NCBI GenBank assembly: GCA_002413395.1
Contig: DHWX01000116.1
Span: 1 to 36,354 of the forward strand
Direction of reading: 5' to 3'
DNA: 36,354 nt
Origin: Polaromonas sp. UBA5171
Lineage (GTDB): Bacteria; Pseudomonadota; Gammaproteobacteria; Burkholderiales; Burkholderiaceae_C
Shown here: piece by piece, positions 14,366 through 22,506 of the stretch
Layout of the letters: each line of letters starts with the position of its first letter
Numbering within the stretch: the stretch's first letter is position 1
The notes under the pieces: model-generated
Database searches by the model: none
The model's input: only the letters and a program-made list of their open reading frames with translations
What the model was told of the DNA's origin: nothing
Translations under genes and position numbers: made by a program

Positions 14366-15568
14366 TCAAACCCGTTCAAGAATCAATGCAATGCCCTGGC
14401 CCACACCAATGCACATGGTGCACAGCGCATAGCGGCCGCCGGTGGCATGCAGGCGGTTGATGGCGGTGGTGGCCAGACGCGCACCGGATGCCCCCAGCGG
14501 ATGGCCCAGCGCAATCGCGCCGCCCCAGGCGTTGACACGCTCGTCAGCGTCCGGCAAGCCCAACTGGCGCAACACGGCCAGGCCTTGCGCCGCAAACGCT
14601 TCGTTGAGTTCAATGACATCGAGTTGCGCCAGCGTCAGACCCGTCAGGGCCAGCACTTTTTGCGTGGCCGGGGCCGGACCCATGCCCATGAGACGCGGCG
14701 CCACACCGACGGCGGCCATGCCGACCACGCGGGCTTTGGGCGTCAGGCCATTTTTGGCAGCGGTGGCTTCATCGGCCAGCAGCAGCGCGCAGGCACCATC
14801 GTTGACACCGCTGGCGTTGCCGGCGGTCACGGTGCCATCGGGGCGCACGATGGGCTTGAGCTTGGCCAGCGCTTGCAGCGAGGTTTCACGCGGATGCTCG
14901 TCTGTGTCTACGATGAGCGCGTCGCCCTTCTTCTGGGCAATCGTCACGGCGATGATTTCGCGTGCCAGATGGCCGGCTTTTTGCGCGGCAACGGCCTTCA
15001 TCTGGCTCGCCAGGGCCATGCGATCCTGTGCTTCACGTTCGATTTTGAATTCGGTAGCGACGTTCTCAGCGGTCTCTGGCATGCTGTCCACGCCGTACTT
15101 TTCCTTCATCAGCTTGTTGATGAAGCGCCAGCCGATGGTGGTGTCATAGACCGCATTGCTGCGACTGAATGCAGTATCCATCTTGGGCATGACGAAAGGC
15201 GCACGGCTCATGCTCTCGACGCCACCGGCGATCAGCAAGGTGGCTTCCCCCGCCTTGATGGCGCGCGCTGCCGTGCCCACTGCATCCAGCCCCGAGCCAC
15301 ACAGGCGGTTCAGGGTGGCACCTGGCACTTCCATCGGCAAACCGGCGAGCAGGCTGGCCATGTGCGCCACATTGCGGTTGTCTTCGCCGGCCTGGTTGGC
15401 GCAGCCAAAAATCACATCGGTGACGGTTTGCCAATCCACCTTGGGGTTGCGCGCCATCAGGGCTTTGAGGGGGATGGCTCCCAGATCGTCGGTGCGCACG
15501 CTGGAGAGAGCGCCGCCGTAGCGGCCGAATGGGGTGCGGATGGCGTCACAAATATAGGCTTGGGTCAT
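14366..15568 (-). CDS. pcaF: Thiolase, probably beta-ketoadipyl-CoA (3-oxoadipyl-CoA) thiolase
   Basis: The 400-residue thiolase cleaves a 3-oxoacyl-CoA with CoA. Catalytic residues are visible: Cys90 in NRLCGSGLDAV, His356 in GHPLGASG, and Cys386 in CTMCIGVGQG. The overall length, the start MTQAYICDAIRTPFGRYGG, and the C-terminus GGRYALCTMCIGVGQG followed by IALILERV match PcaF-type 3-oxoadipyl-CoA thiolases, the last step of the beta-ketoadipate pathway for aromatic catabolism. A general acetyl-CoA acetyltransferase role cannot be excluded because no other pca genes are adjacent. The ATG at 15568 is used; the frame is open 30 nt further upstream but the family N-terminus starts here. Confidence 0.85.
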   Translation of the reverse strand: MTQAYICDAIRTPFGRYGGALSSVRTDDLGAIPLKALMARNPKVDWQTVTDVIFGCANQAGEDNRNVAHMASLLAGLPMEVPGATLNRLCGSGLDAVGTAARAIKAGEATLLIAGGVESMSRAPFVMPKMDTAFSRSNAVYDTTIGWRFINKLMKEKYGVDSMPETAENVATEFKIEREAQDRMALASQMKAVAAQKAGHLAREIIAVTIAQKKGDALIVDTDEHPRETSLQALAKLKPIVRPDGTVTAGNASGVNDGACALLLADEATAAKNGLTPKARVVGMAAVGVAPRLMGMGPAPATQKVLALTGLTLAQLDVIELNEAFAAQGLAVLRQLGLPDADERVNAWGGAIALGHPLGASGARLATTAINRLHATGGRYALCTMCIGVGQGIALILERV

Positions 15569-15812
15569 TAAGGTTCTCACAAGTAAGACATGACCCAAGT
15601 TTATTCGGTATCAGGCAGTGGCCGACAAGAGGGTTGGCGGGCCATGCCGGTAAGCCGATCTCCATTGCGCCACCAACTTGCCGCCGCATGTTTGCCTGGC
15701 AGTTCATCTCATGAGCCGCCCCGTGCTGTCGGCCTTCGCTGAAAACAGTGATCAGGCCAATTGCACGAGCGTCTGGGTCAGACAGGAAACCGTGGCACTT
15801 GCCTTGCTGGCA

Positions 15813-16034
15813 TCAGTTCTTGCGAGCACCAACGATCAGCACGATGGCCCCCAGGGCGATCGCGCCCAGACTGAGCCACTGCGGGAAATCGACGTTCTGT
15901 TTCTCCTTGACTGTCAGTTCCAGCGGACCGATTTTCGCGGCTGTCGTGTCTTTGGTAAAGCTGAAGCCGCCCGTCATAAAGCCGGCAATGCCCAGCACGA
16001 TCAAAACAATGCCTGTGATGGTGGTTGCTTTCAT
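15813..16034 (-). CDS. Small two-helix membrane protein (DUF3185-like)
   Basis: A 73-residue protein with a hydrophobic helix at about 5-24 and another at about 51-70. They flank a short extracytoplasmic or cytoplasmic segment with TKDTTAAKIGPLELTVKEKQNVDFPQW. The arrangement, with GPLELTVKEKQ between two helices and a glycine-rich second helix, resembles DUF3185-type proteins. Its function is unknown. GAGGGA about 8 nt upstream of the ATG supports the start. Between it and the thiolase start (15569-15812) there is no other gene. Confidence 0.65.
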   Translation of the reverse strand: MKATTITGIVLIVLGIAGFMTGGFSFTKDTTAAKIGPLELTVKEKQNVDFPQWLSLGAIALGAIVLIVGARKN

Positions 16035-16198
16035 TGGAAATGTCCCTCGCCGGATATTGACAGACAGCGGCATGCGTTCCGGCTCCACACTGCTACTACC
16101 GGACTATAAAGGGCCTCGTGGTCGATTCGCGTAGGACGATGGCGGATTTCTTTCCCCCTTCCGGCCAGCCGAAACATTGCCCGTGATACGCTTTGCGC

Positions 16199-16633
16199 AT
16201 GTTTACACCCTCGCAAGCCGATGTTCGCCAGTTTTTTTGCTCGGTGCATGCCAAAGCCCTTGCCGGTCAGCCGCTGGAAGCCCTGGAAACCATCGCAAGC
16301 CAGTGGATCAATGAGCACGCCGAGTACCACGCGGATCTTGCCGACGTCAACGTCGCACTGAAAAAAATGTATGACGTGGAAGCGGGCAGGACCAACCCTT
16401 TCCTGCATCTGTCGATGCACCTGTCGATCACCGAGCAGTGCTCCATCGATCAGCCGCGCGGCATTCGCCAGGCCGTGGAACTTCTAACCGCCAGGCGCAA
16501 CTCCCTGCATGAAGCACACCATGAGGCCATGGAGTGCCTGGGCCAGATGATCTGGGAAAGCCAGCGCGCAGGTCGGCCACCCGATGGTGCCGCCTACCTG
16601 GAATGCGTGCAGCGCCATGCCACCCGGGATTAG
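16199..16633 (+). CDS. DUF1841 family protein
   Basis: A 144-residue soluble protein starting MFTPSQADVRQFFC. It contains the segments QPLEALETIASQWINEHAEYHADLADV, then EAGRTNPFLHLSMHLSITEQCSIDQPRGI, and RNSLHEAHHEAMECLGQMIWESQRAGRPPDGAAYLECV. The conserved N-P-F-L-H-L-x-H-L motif and the overall length match DUF1841, a family in beta- and gammaproteobacteria without known function. The His/Glu pattern HEAHHEAMECLGQ could bind metal, which is inference. In Burkholderiales this family often sits beside a cytochrome c4-like gene, as here, where the neighbour is convergent across a terminator. Confidence 0.85.
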   Translation: MFTPSQADVRQFFCSVHAKALAGQPLEALETIASQWINEHAEYHADLADVNVALKKMYDVEAGRTNPFLHLSMHLSITEQCSIDQPRGIRQAVELLTARRNSLHEAHHEAMECLGQMIWESQRAGRPPDGAAYLECVQRHATRD

Positions 16634-16688
16634 GCCCACTTCATTCGCCCCGCGTCGAAAGACACCGGCCAGCCCTTGCACCAGCAAA

Positions 16689-16711
16689 AAAGCCGCTGAA
16701 ACAGCGGCTTT
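16689..16711 (-). terminator. Hairpin terminator between DUF1841 gene and cytochrome gene
   Basis: A 10-bp stem, AAAGCCGCTG pairing with CAGCGGCTTT, closes a 3-nt loop. On the minus strand the second arm runs into six T, a good intrinsic terminator for the cytochrome gene. In the plus direction a weaker T stretch follows, so it may also end the DUF1841 transcript. Confidence 0.75.
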
Positions 16712-16733
16712 GTGATTTGCGGCAAGTGCCGCT

Positions 16734-17399
16734 TCAGCGGAACCGGCTCTCAGGAACCACCTTGAGCTCACCTTGGAGCGACGACACATAGTTGGCCAGC
16801 AGCTTGAGCTCGGCATTGGTGAACTGCCTGGCCATGCCGCCCATGATGGGGTTACCACGGCCGACCATGGGATTGCCATCGGTCTTGTAAGCCTTGAGCG
16901 CCACAAACAGGTAGTCGGCATGCTGGCCCGCCAGCTTGGGGTAAGTGGGGTCAATCGGGCTGCTGAAATTGGCGCCGTGGCAGGAGGTGCAATTAGCCTT
17001 GTTGAGCAGGGCCTGTACCTCGGCGCCGGGCTCCCTGGCCGGCTTGGCCGGGAGTTCGGCACCGGGCACCACGCCGTTGGTGCTGTAATAAGCGGCGAGA
17101 TCGGCGATGTCCTGATCCGTCAGGGGCCCGGCAATGCCGCGCATGGTGGGGTGCTTGCGCTCACCCTTGCGGTATTCACTGAGCGCGGCCATGATGTACT
17201 TGGCGCCTTGCCCCGAGATCATGGGAACCTTGTACACCTCGGGAAAAGTAGTTTGGTAACCCTTGATGCCGTGGCAACCCATGCACATCGTGTTCTTGGT
17301 GGCGCCGGCTTTGGCATCGCCAGTGATCCCCTGGGCAAAGCCGGAGGTCGTCGCAAATGAGACAGCTACAGCGAATATCGTAGTGAACAGTTTATTCAT
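16734..17399 (-). CDS. Diheme cytochrome c4-like periplasmic protein
   Basis: The 221-residue precursor has a Sec signal peptide ending near FAQG (residue ~23). Two class I cytochrome c domains follow, with heme-binding C39-M-G-C-H43 and C137-T-S-C-H141. Methionine ligands are likely Met86 in HPTMRGIAG and the Met in NPIMGGMA near residue 186. The tandem layout and spacing match cytochrome c4, which shuttles electrons from the bc1 complex to terminal oxidases, so it may feed the oxidases encoded in this window. It has its own terminator downstream, and the divergent MoxR gene starts 159 nt upstream. Confidence 0.92.
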   Translation of the reverse strand: MNKLFTTIFAVAVSFATTSGFAQGITGDAKAGATKNTMCMGCHGIKGYQTTFPEVYKVPMISGQGAKYIMAALSEYRKGERKHPTMRGIAGPLTDQDIADLAAYYSTNGVVPGAELPAKPAREPGAEVQALLNKANCTSCHGANFSSPIDPTYPKLAGQHADYLFVALKAYKTDGNPMVGRGNPIMGGMARQFTNAELKLLANYVSSLQGELKVVPESRFR

Positions 17400-17558
17400 T
17401 TTGCGCGCACAATCAATTGAAAAGTCATCAAATAAAAGAACGCTGGAGTATATCTGGAGCCGTCAAAACCATGCATTGGTTGTTGACAACCCTCAAAATG
17501 ATCCCCTTCAACTTCCGCGCTATTGCCACATCTATCCACTTCTCCGGTTTTAAAAAAT

Positions 17559-18401
17559 ATGAAATTTCAAGGCTCAAATAACTACGTTGCCACTCCCGAC
17601 CTGATGCTGGCTGTCAATGCCGCTGCCGCCCTGAAAAGGCCGCTGCTGGTCAAAGGCGAACCCGGCACCGGCAAAACCATGCTGGCCGAGGAAGTGGCGC
17701 AGGCGCTCAGTCTTCCGCTGCTGCAGTGGCACATCAAGTCCACCACCAAGGCACAGCAGGGTCTGTATGAATATGACGCCGTGTCGCGCCTGCGTGATTC
17801 ACAGTTGGGCGATGAGAAAGTCAAGGACATTCACAACTACATCGTCAAGGGTGTGCTGTGGCAGGCCTTCACGGCAGACCAGCCCGTCGCGCTGTTGATC
17901 GATGAAATCGACAAGGCCGACATCGAATTTCCCAACGACCTGCTGCGCGAAATCGACCGCATGGAGTTTTATGTGTACGAAACGCGTGAACTCGTCAAGG
18001 CCAGGCACCGGCCACTGGTGTTCATCACCTCCAACAACGAAAAGGAATTGCCCGACGCCTTTTTGCGCCGCTGCTTTTTTCACTACATCAAGTTTCCTGA
18101 TGCCGACACCATGAAGCAGATCGTGGACGTGCATTTCCCCGACCTGAAAAAAGAGCTGCTGGCTGCCGCCATGAAAACCTTTTATGACGTGCGCAACCTG
18201 CCCGGCCTCAAAAAGAAACCTTCCACCAGTGAACTGCTTGACTGGCTCAAGCTGCTGGTGGCCGAAGACATCCCGCTGGAGGCGTTGCAAAGCGGAGACC
18301 AGAAAGTGGCCGTGCCACCGCTGGTCGGTGCGCTGCTCAAGAACGAGCAGGACGTAACCCTGTTTGAAAAGCTTGTGTTCATGCAACGCAACAACCGTTA
18401 A
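17559..18401 (+). CDS. MoxR-type AAA+ ATPase
   Basis: The 280-residue product has Walker A GEPGTGKT (33-40), Walker B LLIDEID (112-118), sensor 1 in VFITSNNEKELPDAF, and an arginine finger in LRRCFFHYIKFPD. It belongs to the MoxR AAA+ group, which remodels or loads cofactors into partner proteins together with VWA-domain proteins. The matching VWA/CoxE-like gene lies 0.87 kb downstream on the same strand, the usual pairing. In carboxydotrophs the homologous CoxD-CoxE pair matures CO dehydrogenase; no such enzyme is visible here, so the client is unknown. A GGTTGT-tg-ACAACC dyad (17478-17491) upstream could be an operator. Confidence 0.93.
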   Translation: MKFQGSNNYVATPDLMLAVNAAAALKRPLLVKGEPGTGKTMLAEEVAQALSLPLLQWHIKSTTKAQQGLYEYDAVSRLRDSQLGDEKVKDIHNYIVKGVLWQAFTADQPVALLIDEIDKADIEFPNDLLREIDRMEFYVYETRELVKARHRPLVFITSNNEKELPDAFLRRCFFHYIKFPDADTMKQIVDVHFPDLKKELLAAAMKTFYDVRNLPGLKKKPSTSELLDWLKLLVAEDIPLEALQSGDQKVAVPPLVGALLKNEQDVTLFEKLVFMQRNNR

Positions 18402-18426
18402 TGCCTGCAAAAGGGAGCACCGATAC

Positions 18427-18660
18427 ATGAACCAAAAATCACTATGGATGGAAGGCGTGTCTGACGCCGCAGGATTTCTGGGTGGCGCGCTGCTCGGCTT
18501 CTGGGCCGGGCGCCTGCTTGGTCTGGACATTTTTGCGCAGGGCTATGGCAACAGTGCCATCGGCGGCATTCTGCTGGTGGGACTGGGCGGTGGCTTGGGC
18601 TTGCAGCTGGCGCGGCGCTGGCGCCGCGCCAAAGCAGACCGGACAAGCAATACACCATGA
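18427..18660 (+). CDS. Small glycine-rich membrane protein between moxR and the GNAT gene
   Basis: A 77-residue protein with a helix at about 13-33 (DAAGFLGGALLGFWAGRLLG) and a very glycine-rich second helix at about 42-60, then a basic tail LARRWRRAKADR. The positive-inside rule suggests both ends are cytoplasmic. AGGGAG lies about 9 nt before the ATG, and the stop overlaps the ATG of the next gene (ATGA). It starts 25 nt after moxR, so it is in the same operon. I do not recognise a family. Confidence 0.7.
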   Translation: MNQKSLWMEGVSDAAGFLGGALLGFWAGRLLGLDIFAQGYGNSAIGGILLVGLGGGLGLQLARRWRRAKADRTSNTP

Positions 18661-19254
18661 GTTTTGTACAAGCCATCACGTTGGCGGCGCGCGGCGTGGA
18701 ACTTGTCCCGCTGGCGCTTGAGCACGAAGCCGGGTTGCGTGCCGCCGCTGCAGACGGTGAACTGTGGAAGCTGCGCGTCACATCGGTGCCCGAGCCTGAG
18801 CAAACACACGCTTACATTGAATCCGCACTGATCGGCGCGGCAGGACGGGCACCGTTTCGCTTTTGCGGTACGCGATCAGGCCAGCGGAACCGTGCTGGGC
18901 AGCAGCAGCTACCACGACATCCTTCCAGCCGTCAAACGCGCCGAGATTGGCTACACCTGGTATGCCGCACGTTGCCAGCGTACCCACGTCAATACCACCT
19001 GCAAACTGCTGATGCTCACGCATGCGTTTGAAACCCTAGACTGCAACGTGGTTGGCTGGCGCACCGATAATTTCAACCATGCTTCGCAACGCGCCATCGA
19101 GCGACTGGGCGCACACAAGGACGGTGTGATTCGCGGCCATGCGCTGCGGCGCGATGGCACCATTCGCGATACCGTCATGTACAGTTTGCGTGCCGGTGAA
19201 TGGCCAGAGGTGAAAGCGCAACTGCTGTACCTGCTCGACAAGCAACGCCCCTGA
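18657..19254 (+). pseudogene. GNAT acetyltransferase (RimJ/RimL type) with a +1 frameshift
   Basis: The first 68 codons encode RGVELVPLALEHEAGLRAAA and continue to GAAGRAPFRF. From codon ~69 the reading continues one frame over as AVRDQASGTVLGSSSYHDI, then EIGYTWYAARCQRTHVNTTC, and NFNHASQRAIERLGAHKDGV, which are the typical acetyl-CoA-binding and C-terminal parts of a RimJ/RimL-like N-acetyltransferase. The switch is at a run of four T (18861-18864); dropping one T gives an intact 198-residue protein. So this is either a homopolymer sequencing error or a fresh pseudogene. It is coupled by ATGA to the preceding membrane protein and sits inside the moxR-VWA operon. Confidence 0.85.
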
Positions 19255-19267
19255 GATTGAACCCACC

Positions 19268-20491
19268 ATGCTCATCGACTTTTTCTACACCCTGCGTTCC
19301 GCCAAGCTACCGGTCTCCGTCAAGGAATACCTGATGCTGCTCGAAGCACTTGAGGTCGGCGTGGTCGGACCCAACAGTGGCAAACTGGCCGGACCTGATG
19401 GCGAAATCAGCGAAGGCGCTTACAAAATTGACGACTTCTATTACCTCAGTCGTACCGTGCTGGTCAAGGACGAAAAGCATTACGACAAGTTTGACCGCGC
19501 CTTTGCGGCCTACTTCAAGGGCGTGGAAATGCTTGCCGATTTCACCAAGGACATTCCACTCGAATGGCTGCGCAAAAATCTGGAACTCGAACTCAGCGCC
19601 GAGGACAAGGCAAGGATTGAAAAAATGGGCTGGGACGAGCTCATGGAAACGCTCAAAAAACGTTTTGAAGAGCAGAAAGAACGCCATGAAGGCGGCAGCA
19701 AATGGATCGGCACCGGCGGCACCTCGCCCTTCGGCGCCAATGGCTTTAACCCGCAGGGCATCCGCATCGGGCAGGAGAAAAGCCGCAACCGTAGCGCAGT
19801 CAAGGTCTGGGACCAGCGCGCCTACAAGGACTACGACGATACGCAGGAACTCGGCACGCGCAACATCAAGGTTGCACTGCGCCGCCTGCGCAAGTTTGCC
19901 CGCCAGGGCAACCAGGAAGAGCTGGACCTGGACGACACCATCCGTTCCACCGCAGCCAACGCCGGCTGGCTGGACATCAAGATGGTACCCGAGCGCCACA
20001 ACAACGTAAAGGTGCTGCTGCTGATGGACGTGGGCGGCACCATGGACGATCACATTCACCGGGTCGAGGAAATGTTTTCCGCCGTCAAGGCCGAGTTCAA
20101 GCACCTGGAGTTTTATTACTTCCACAACTGTGTGTATGACTTCATGTGGAAAAATAATCGCCGCCGCTTTGCCGAAAAGTTTCCAACCTGGGACATCATT
20201 CGCAAGTACAACAAAGACTACAAACTGATTTTTGTGGGCGATGCCACCATGAGCCCCTACGAAATACTGCAACCCGGCGGCAGCGTGGAATACAACAACG
20301 AGGAAGCCGGTGCCGAGTGGCTGCAGCGACTCACCAATGCGTTCCCGAAGTTCGCCTGGATCAACCCTGAACCCCAGGGTGTCTGGCAATATCGCCAGAG
20401 CATCAGCGTGATCCAGCAGCTGGTGGGTCAGCGCATGTACCCCCTGACGGTCAAAGGACTCGAAGAGGCCATGCGGCTGCTGTCCAAATAA
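19268..20491 (+). CDS. CoxE-like VWA domain protein, partner of MoxR
   Basis: The 407-residue product has an N-terminal helical part (IDFFYTLRSAKLPVSVKEYLMLLEAL), a charged linker with SKWIGTGGTSPFGANGFNPQG, and a C-terminal von Willebrand A domain from about residue 245. The metal-ion-dependent adhesion site is degenerate: D254-V-G-G-T instead of DxSxS, while the later GDATMSPYEI segment is kept. Such proteins work with MoxR ATPases as adaptors to their clients. It lies 13 nt after the GNAT gene. The next gene, tamA, starts 20 nt after its stop, so read-through into the tam genes is possible. Confidence 0.92.
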   Translation: MLIDFFYTLRSAKLPVSVKEYLMLLEALEVGVVGPNSGKLAGPDGEISEGAYKIDDFYYLSRTVLVKDEKHYDKFDRAFAAYFKGVEMLADFTKDIPLEWLRKNLELELSAEDKARIEKMGWDELMETLKKRFEEQKERHEGGSKWIGTGGTSPFGANGFNPQGIRIGQEKSRNRSAVKVWDQRAYKDYDDTQELGTRNIKVALRRLRKFARQGNQEELDLDDTIRSTAANAGWLDIKMVPERHNNVKVLLLMDVGGTMDDHIHRVEEMFSAVKAEFKHLEFYYFHNCVYDFMWKNNRRRFAEKFPTWDIIRKYNKDYKLIFVGDATMSPYEILQPGGSVEYNNEEAGAEWLQRLTNAFPKFAWINPEPQGVWQYRQSISVIQQLVGQRMYPLTVKGLEEAMRLLSK

Positions 20492-20511
20492 TGTCAAAGT
20501 AAACTGGGGCC

Positions 20512-22506
20512 GTGACCTACCCCAGTACCCAATGCGAACGGACGGCGGCCCAGGCAGGACTAACCTGCTCCGGTCTTGCGCTCGCCTTTTTTTCCACTTT
20601 AGCTTTATCCCTTGCGCCTGTGGCCAGGGCCCAAGCGGCTGCACCTGACCCGTCTGCCGGTACGTCCCTCCCCGCTGTTTCAACGCCGCCTTCCGGTGTC
20701 ACACAAACGGCCCCGCCACCTGAACCGCCGCCCGCAAGAGTCGCGCCTGAACCTACACCGCAAGGCTCCATTGGCCCGACCAGCGCCGAGCCAGCAGTCA
20801 CTGCGTTTGACATCGCCGTGCGAGCGCCGCCCGTGGTACGCGAGATGCTCGAAAAGCACCTCGAACTGCAGCGCTACCGCGCAGTGACCGATCTTGACGA
20901 GGTTGAACTGAGGCGCCTGATCGTGCTGGCCGAGCGCAATGTGCGAAACCTTGTTGGCACACTCGGCTACTTCAGCCCCCAGATCCGCATCACGCGTGAA
21001 AGCGGCGTCAATGAGCGGCCCACCATCGTGGTCACCGTCGATCCCGGTGAGGCGACCCACATCGGCCCGGTCGCCATCACGTTTGCGGGCGATATTGCCG
21101 AATCACCCGATGCAGTTTCCCAGCGCATGAAAATCCAGCGCGACTGGAGTCTGCCCACTGGTCAGCGCTTTACCCAGGACGCTTGGGATGGCGCCAAAAT
21201 GCAGGCCTTGCGTGAGCTGGTTGCCCGTCGCTACCCGGCCGGCAGGTTGGCCGGCAGCCTGGCCGACGTGGACGCCCCGACCTACACTGCCAGCCTGACG
21301 CTGAACCTGGATTCCGGTCCGCTTTACCGCCTCGGTCCGCTGCAGGTCAGCGGCGTTGGACGCTACGATCCGGTGCTGGTGCCACGCCTTGCCCGTTTGA
21401 ATGCAGGAACGGTTTATGACCAAAACCAGTTGGTACAGGCGCAACAGCGGCTTGCGTCCAGTGGCTATTTTGATTCAGCTTATATTTTTATCGACCCCGA
21501 TAGCGACCCACTGGCCGCGCCGGTACAAGTCCAGGTGCGCGAAGCCAAACTGCAAAAACTTGTTCTGGGCCTGGGCGCTACCACTGACAGCGGACCGCGC
21601 GCCTCCATCGAGCATACACACCACCGCGTGCCCGGCATCGGCTGGAACGCGGTGACCAAATTGCAGTTGGAAAAAAAGTCCCCGTTTGCCCAAACCGAGT
21701 GGACTTCCATCCCCGACGAGGCGAACTGGCGCTGGGTTGCCCTGGGCCGCGCGGAACGCCTTGACGACAGCGCCCTGATCACCCAGGCCCAGCGGCTGCG
21801 CTTTGGTCAAACGCAGACGGGCGACCGGATTGACCGCAGCATGTACCTGCAATACGACCGGTCCATGGTACACGGCGCCGGCGTGCTGGGCAATTCCGCA
21901 GCGGACACCGGCGACGGCTCGGCCTTGACGGCCAACTACGTCTGGACCGGCCGCTACTTCGACAGCCTGCCTTTTCCCGGCAAAGGCCATGGCCTCGGAT
22001 TTGAGCTCGGGGGTGGCACAACACTGGGGCAAGACCGCCAGCCATTTGTCCGCGCGGTGGGGCGCTGGCTGGGCATTGAAGCGCTGCAAAGCGGACGCAT
22101 TGCGATACGCGCTGAAACTGGTGCCGTGCTGGCAAATGGCACAGCGCACATCCCGGGCACCGAACTGTTTCGTACCGGTGGCGACAGCACGGTACGCGGC
22201 TATGGCTTGCGCGATATTGGCATCCCGCTCGCCAATGGCGTGACGGGCCCCGGTCACTACCTGGCTGTCGGCAGCATTGAATGGCAGCGCCCGATATTGC
22301 GTGACGGCCGACCCAGCGAATGGGAAAACACATTGTTTCTGGATGCTGGTGCGGTGGCCGAAAAGCCGCAGGATCTGCGTTTTTCCGTCGGCGTGGGCAC
22401 TGGTGTTCGCTGGCGAAGCCCGATTGGACCTTTGCAGATCGACCTCGCCTACGGCGTCAAGGTCAAACGGGTGCGACTGCACGTCAATGTGGGATTTGTC
22501 TTTTGA
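20512..22506 (+). CDS. tamA: Outer-membrane translocation and assembly module protein TamA (Omp85 family)
   Basis: TamA is an outer-membrane Omp85 barrel that works with TamB in inserting outer-membrane proteins and in lipid transport. The 664-residue precursor starts at GTG 20512, has a signal peptide (about 1-41, ending VARAQA), a Pro-rich linker (about 43-90), POTRA domains (about 95-340) and a C-terminal 16-strand barrel. The Omp85 motif VRGY is in GGDSTVRGYGLRDIG. The terminal strand has alternating residues and ends in Phe (VNVGFVF), the outer-membrane insertion signal. It overlaps tamB by one base (TGATG), so the two are coupled. Confidence 0.95.
   Translation: MTYPSTQCERTAAQAGLTCSGLALAFFSTLALSLAPVARAQAAAPDPSAGTSLPAVSTPPSGVTQTAPPPEPPPARVAPEPTPQGSIGPTSAEPAVTAFDIAVRAPPVVREMLEKHLELQRYRAVTDLDEVELRRLIVLAERNVRNLVGTLGYFSPQIRITRESGVNERPTIVVTVDPGEATHIGPVAITFAGDIAESPDAVSQRMKIQRDWSLPTGQRFTQDAWDGAKMQALRELVARRYPAGRLAGSLADVDAPTYTASLTLNLDSGPLYRLGPLQVSGVGRYDPVLVPRLARLNAGTVYDQNQLVQAQQRLASSGYFDSAYIFIDPDSDPLAAPVQVQVREAKLQKLVLGLGATTDSGPRASIEHTHHRVPGIGWNAVTKLQLEKKSPFAQTEWTSIPDEANWRWVALGRAERLDDSALITQAQRLRFGQTQTGDRIDRSMYLQYDRSMVHGAGVLGNSAADTGDGSALTANYVWTGRYFDSLPFPGKGHGLGFELGGGTTLGQDRQPFVRAVGRWLGIEALQSGRIAIRAETGAVLANGTAHIPGTELFRTGGDSTVRGYGLRDIGIPLANGVTGPGHYLAVGSIEWQRPILRDGRPSEWENTLFLDAGAVAEKPQDLRFSVGVGTGVRWRSPIGPLQIDLAYGVKVKRVRLHVNVGFVF

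Noticed and set aside
14447..15571. 374-codon plus-strand frame opposite the thiolase gene
   Set aside because: The minus-strand thiolase has all catalytic residues; the opposite frame has no recognisable motif and is a high-G+C artefact.
19307..20683. 458-codon minus-strand frame opposite the VWA gene
   Set aside because: The plus-strand VWA protein is in an operon and recognisable; the shadow only reflects codon bias.
22320..22505. Upstream extension of tamB inside tamA
   Set aside because: The ATG overlapping the tamA stop gives the normal short cytoplasmic start before the membrane anchor; the extension has no family similarity.
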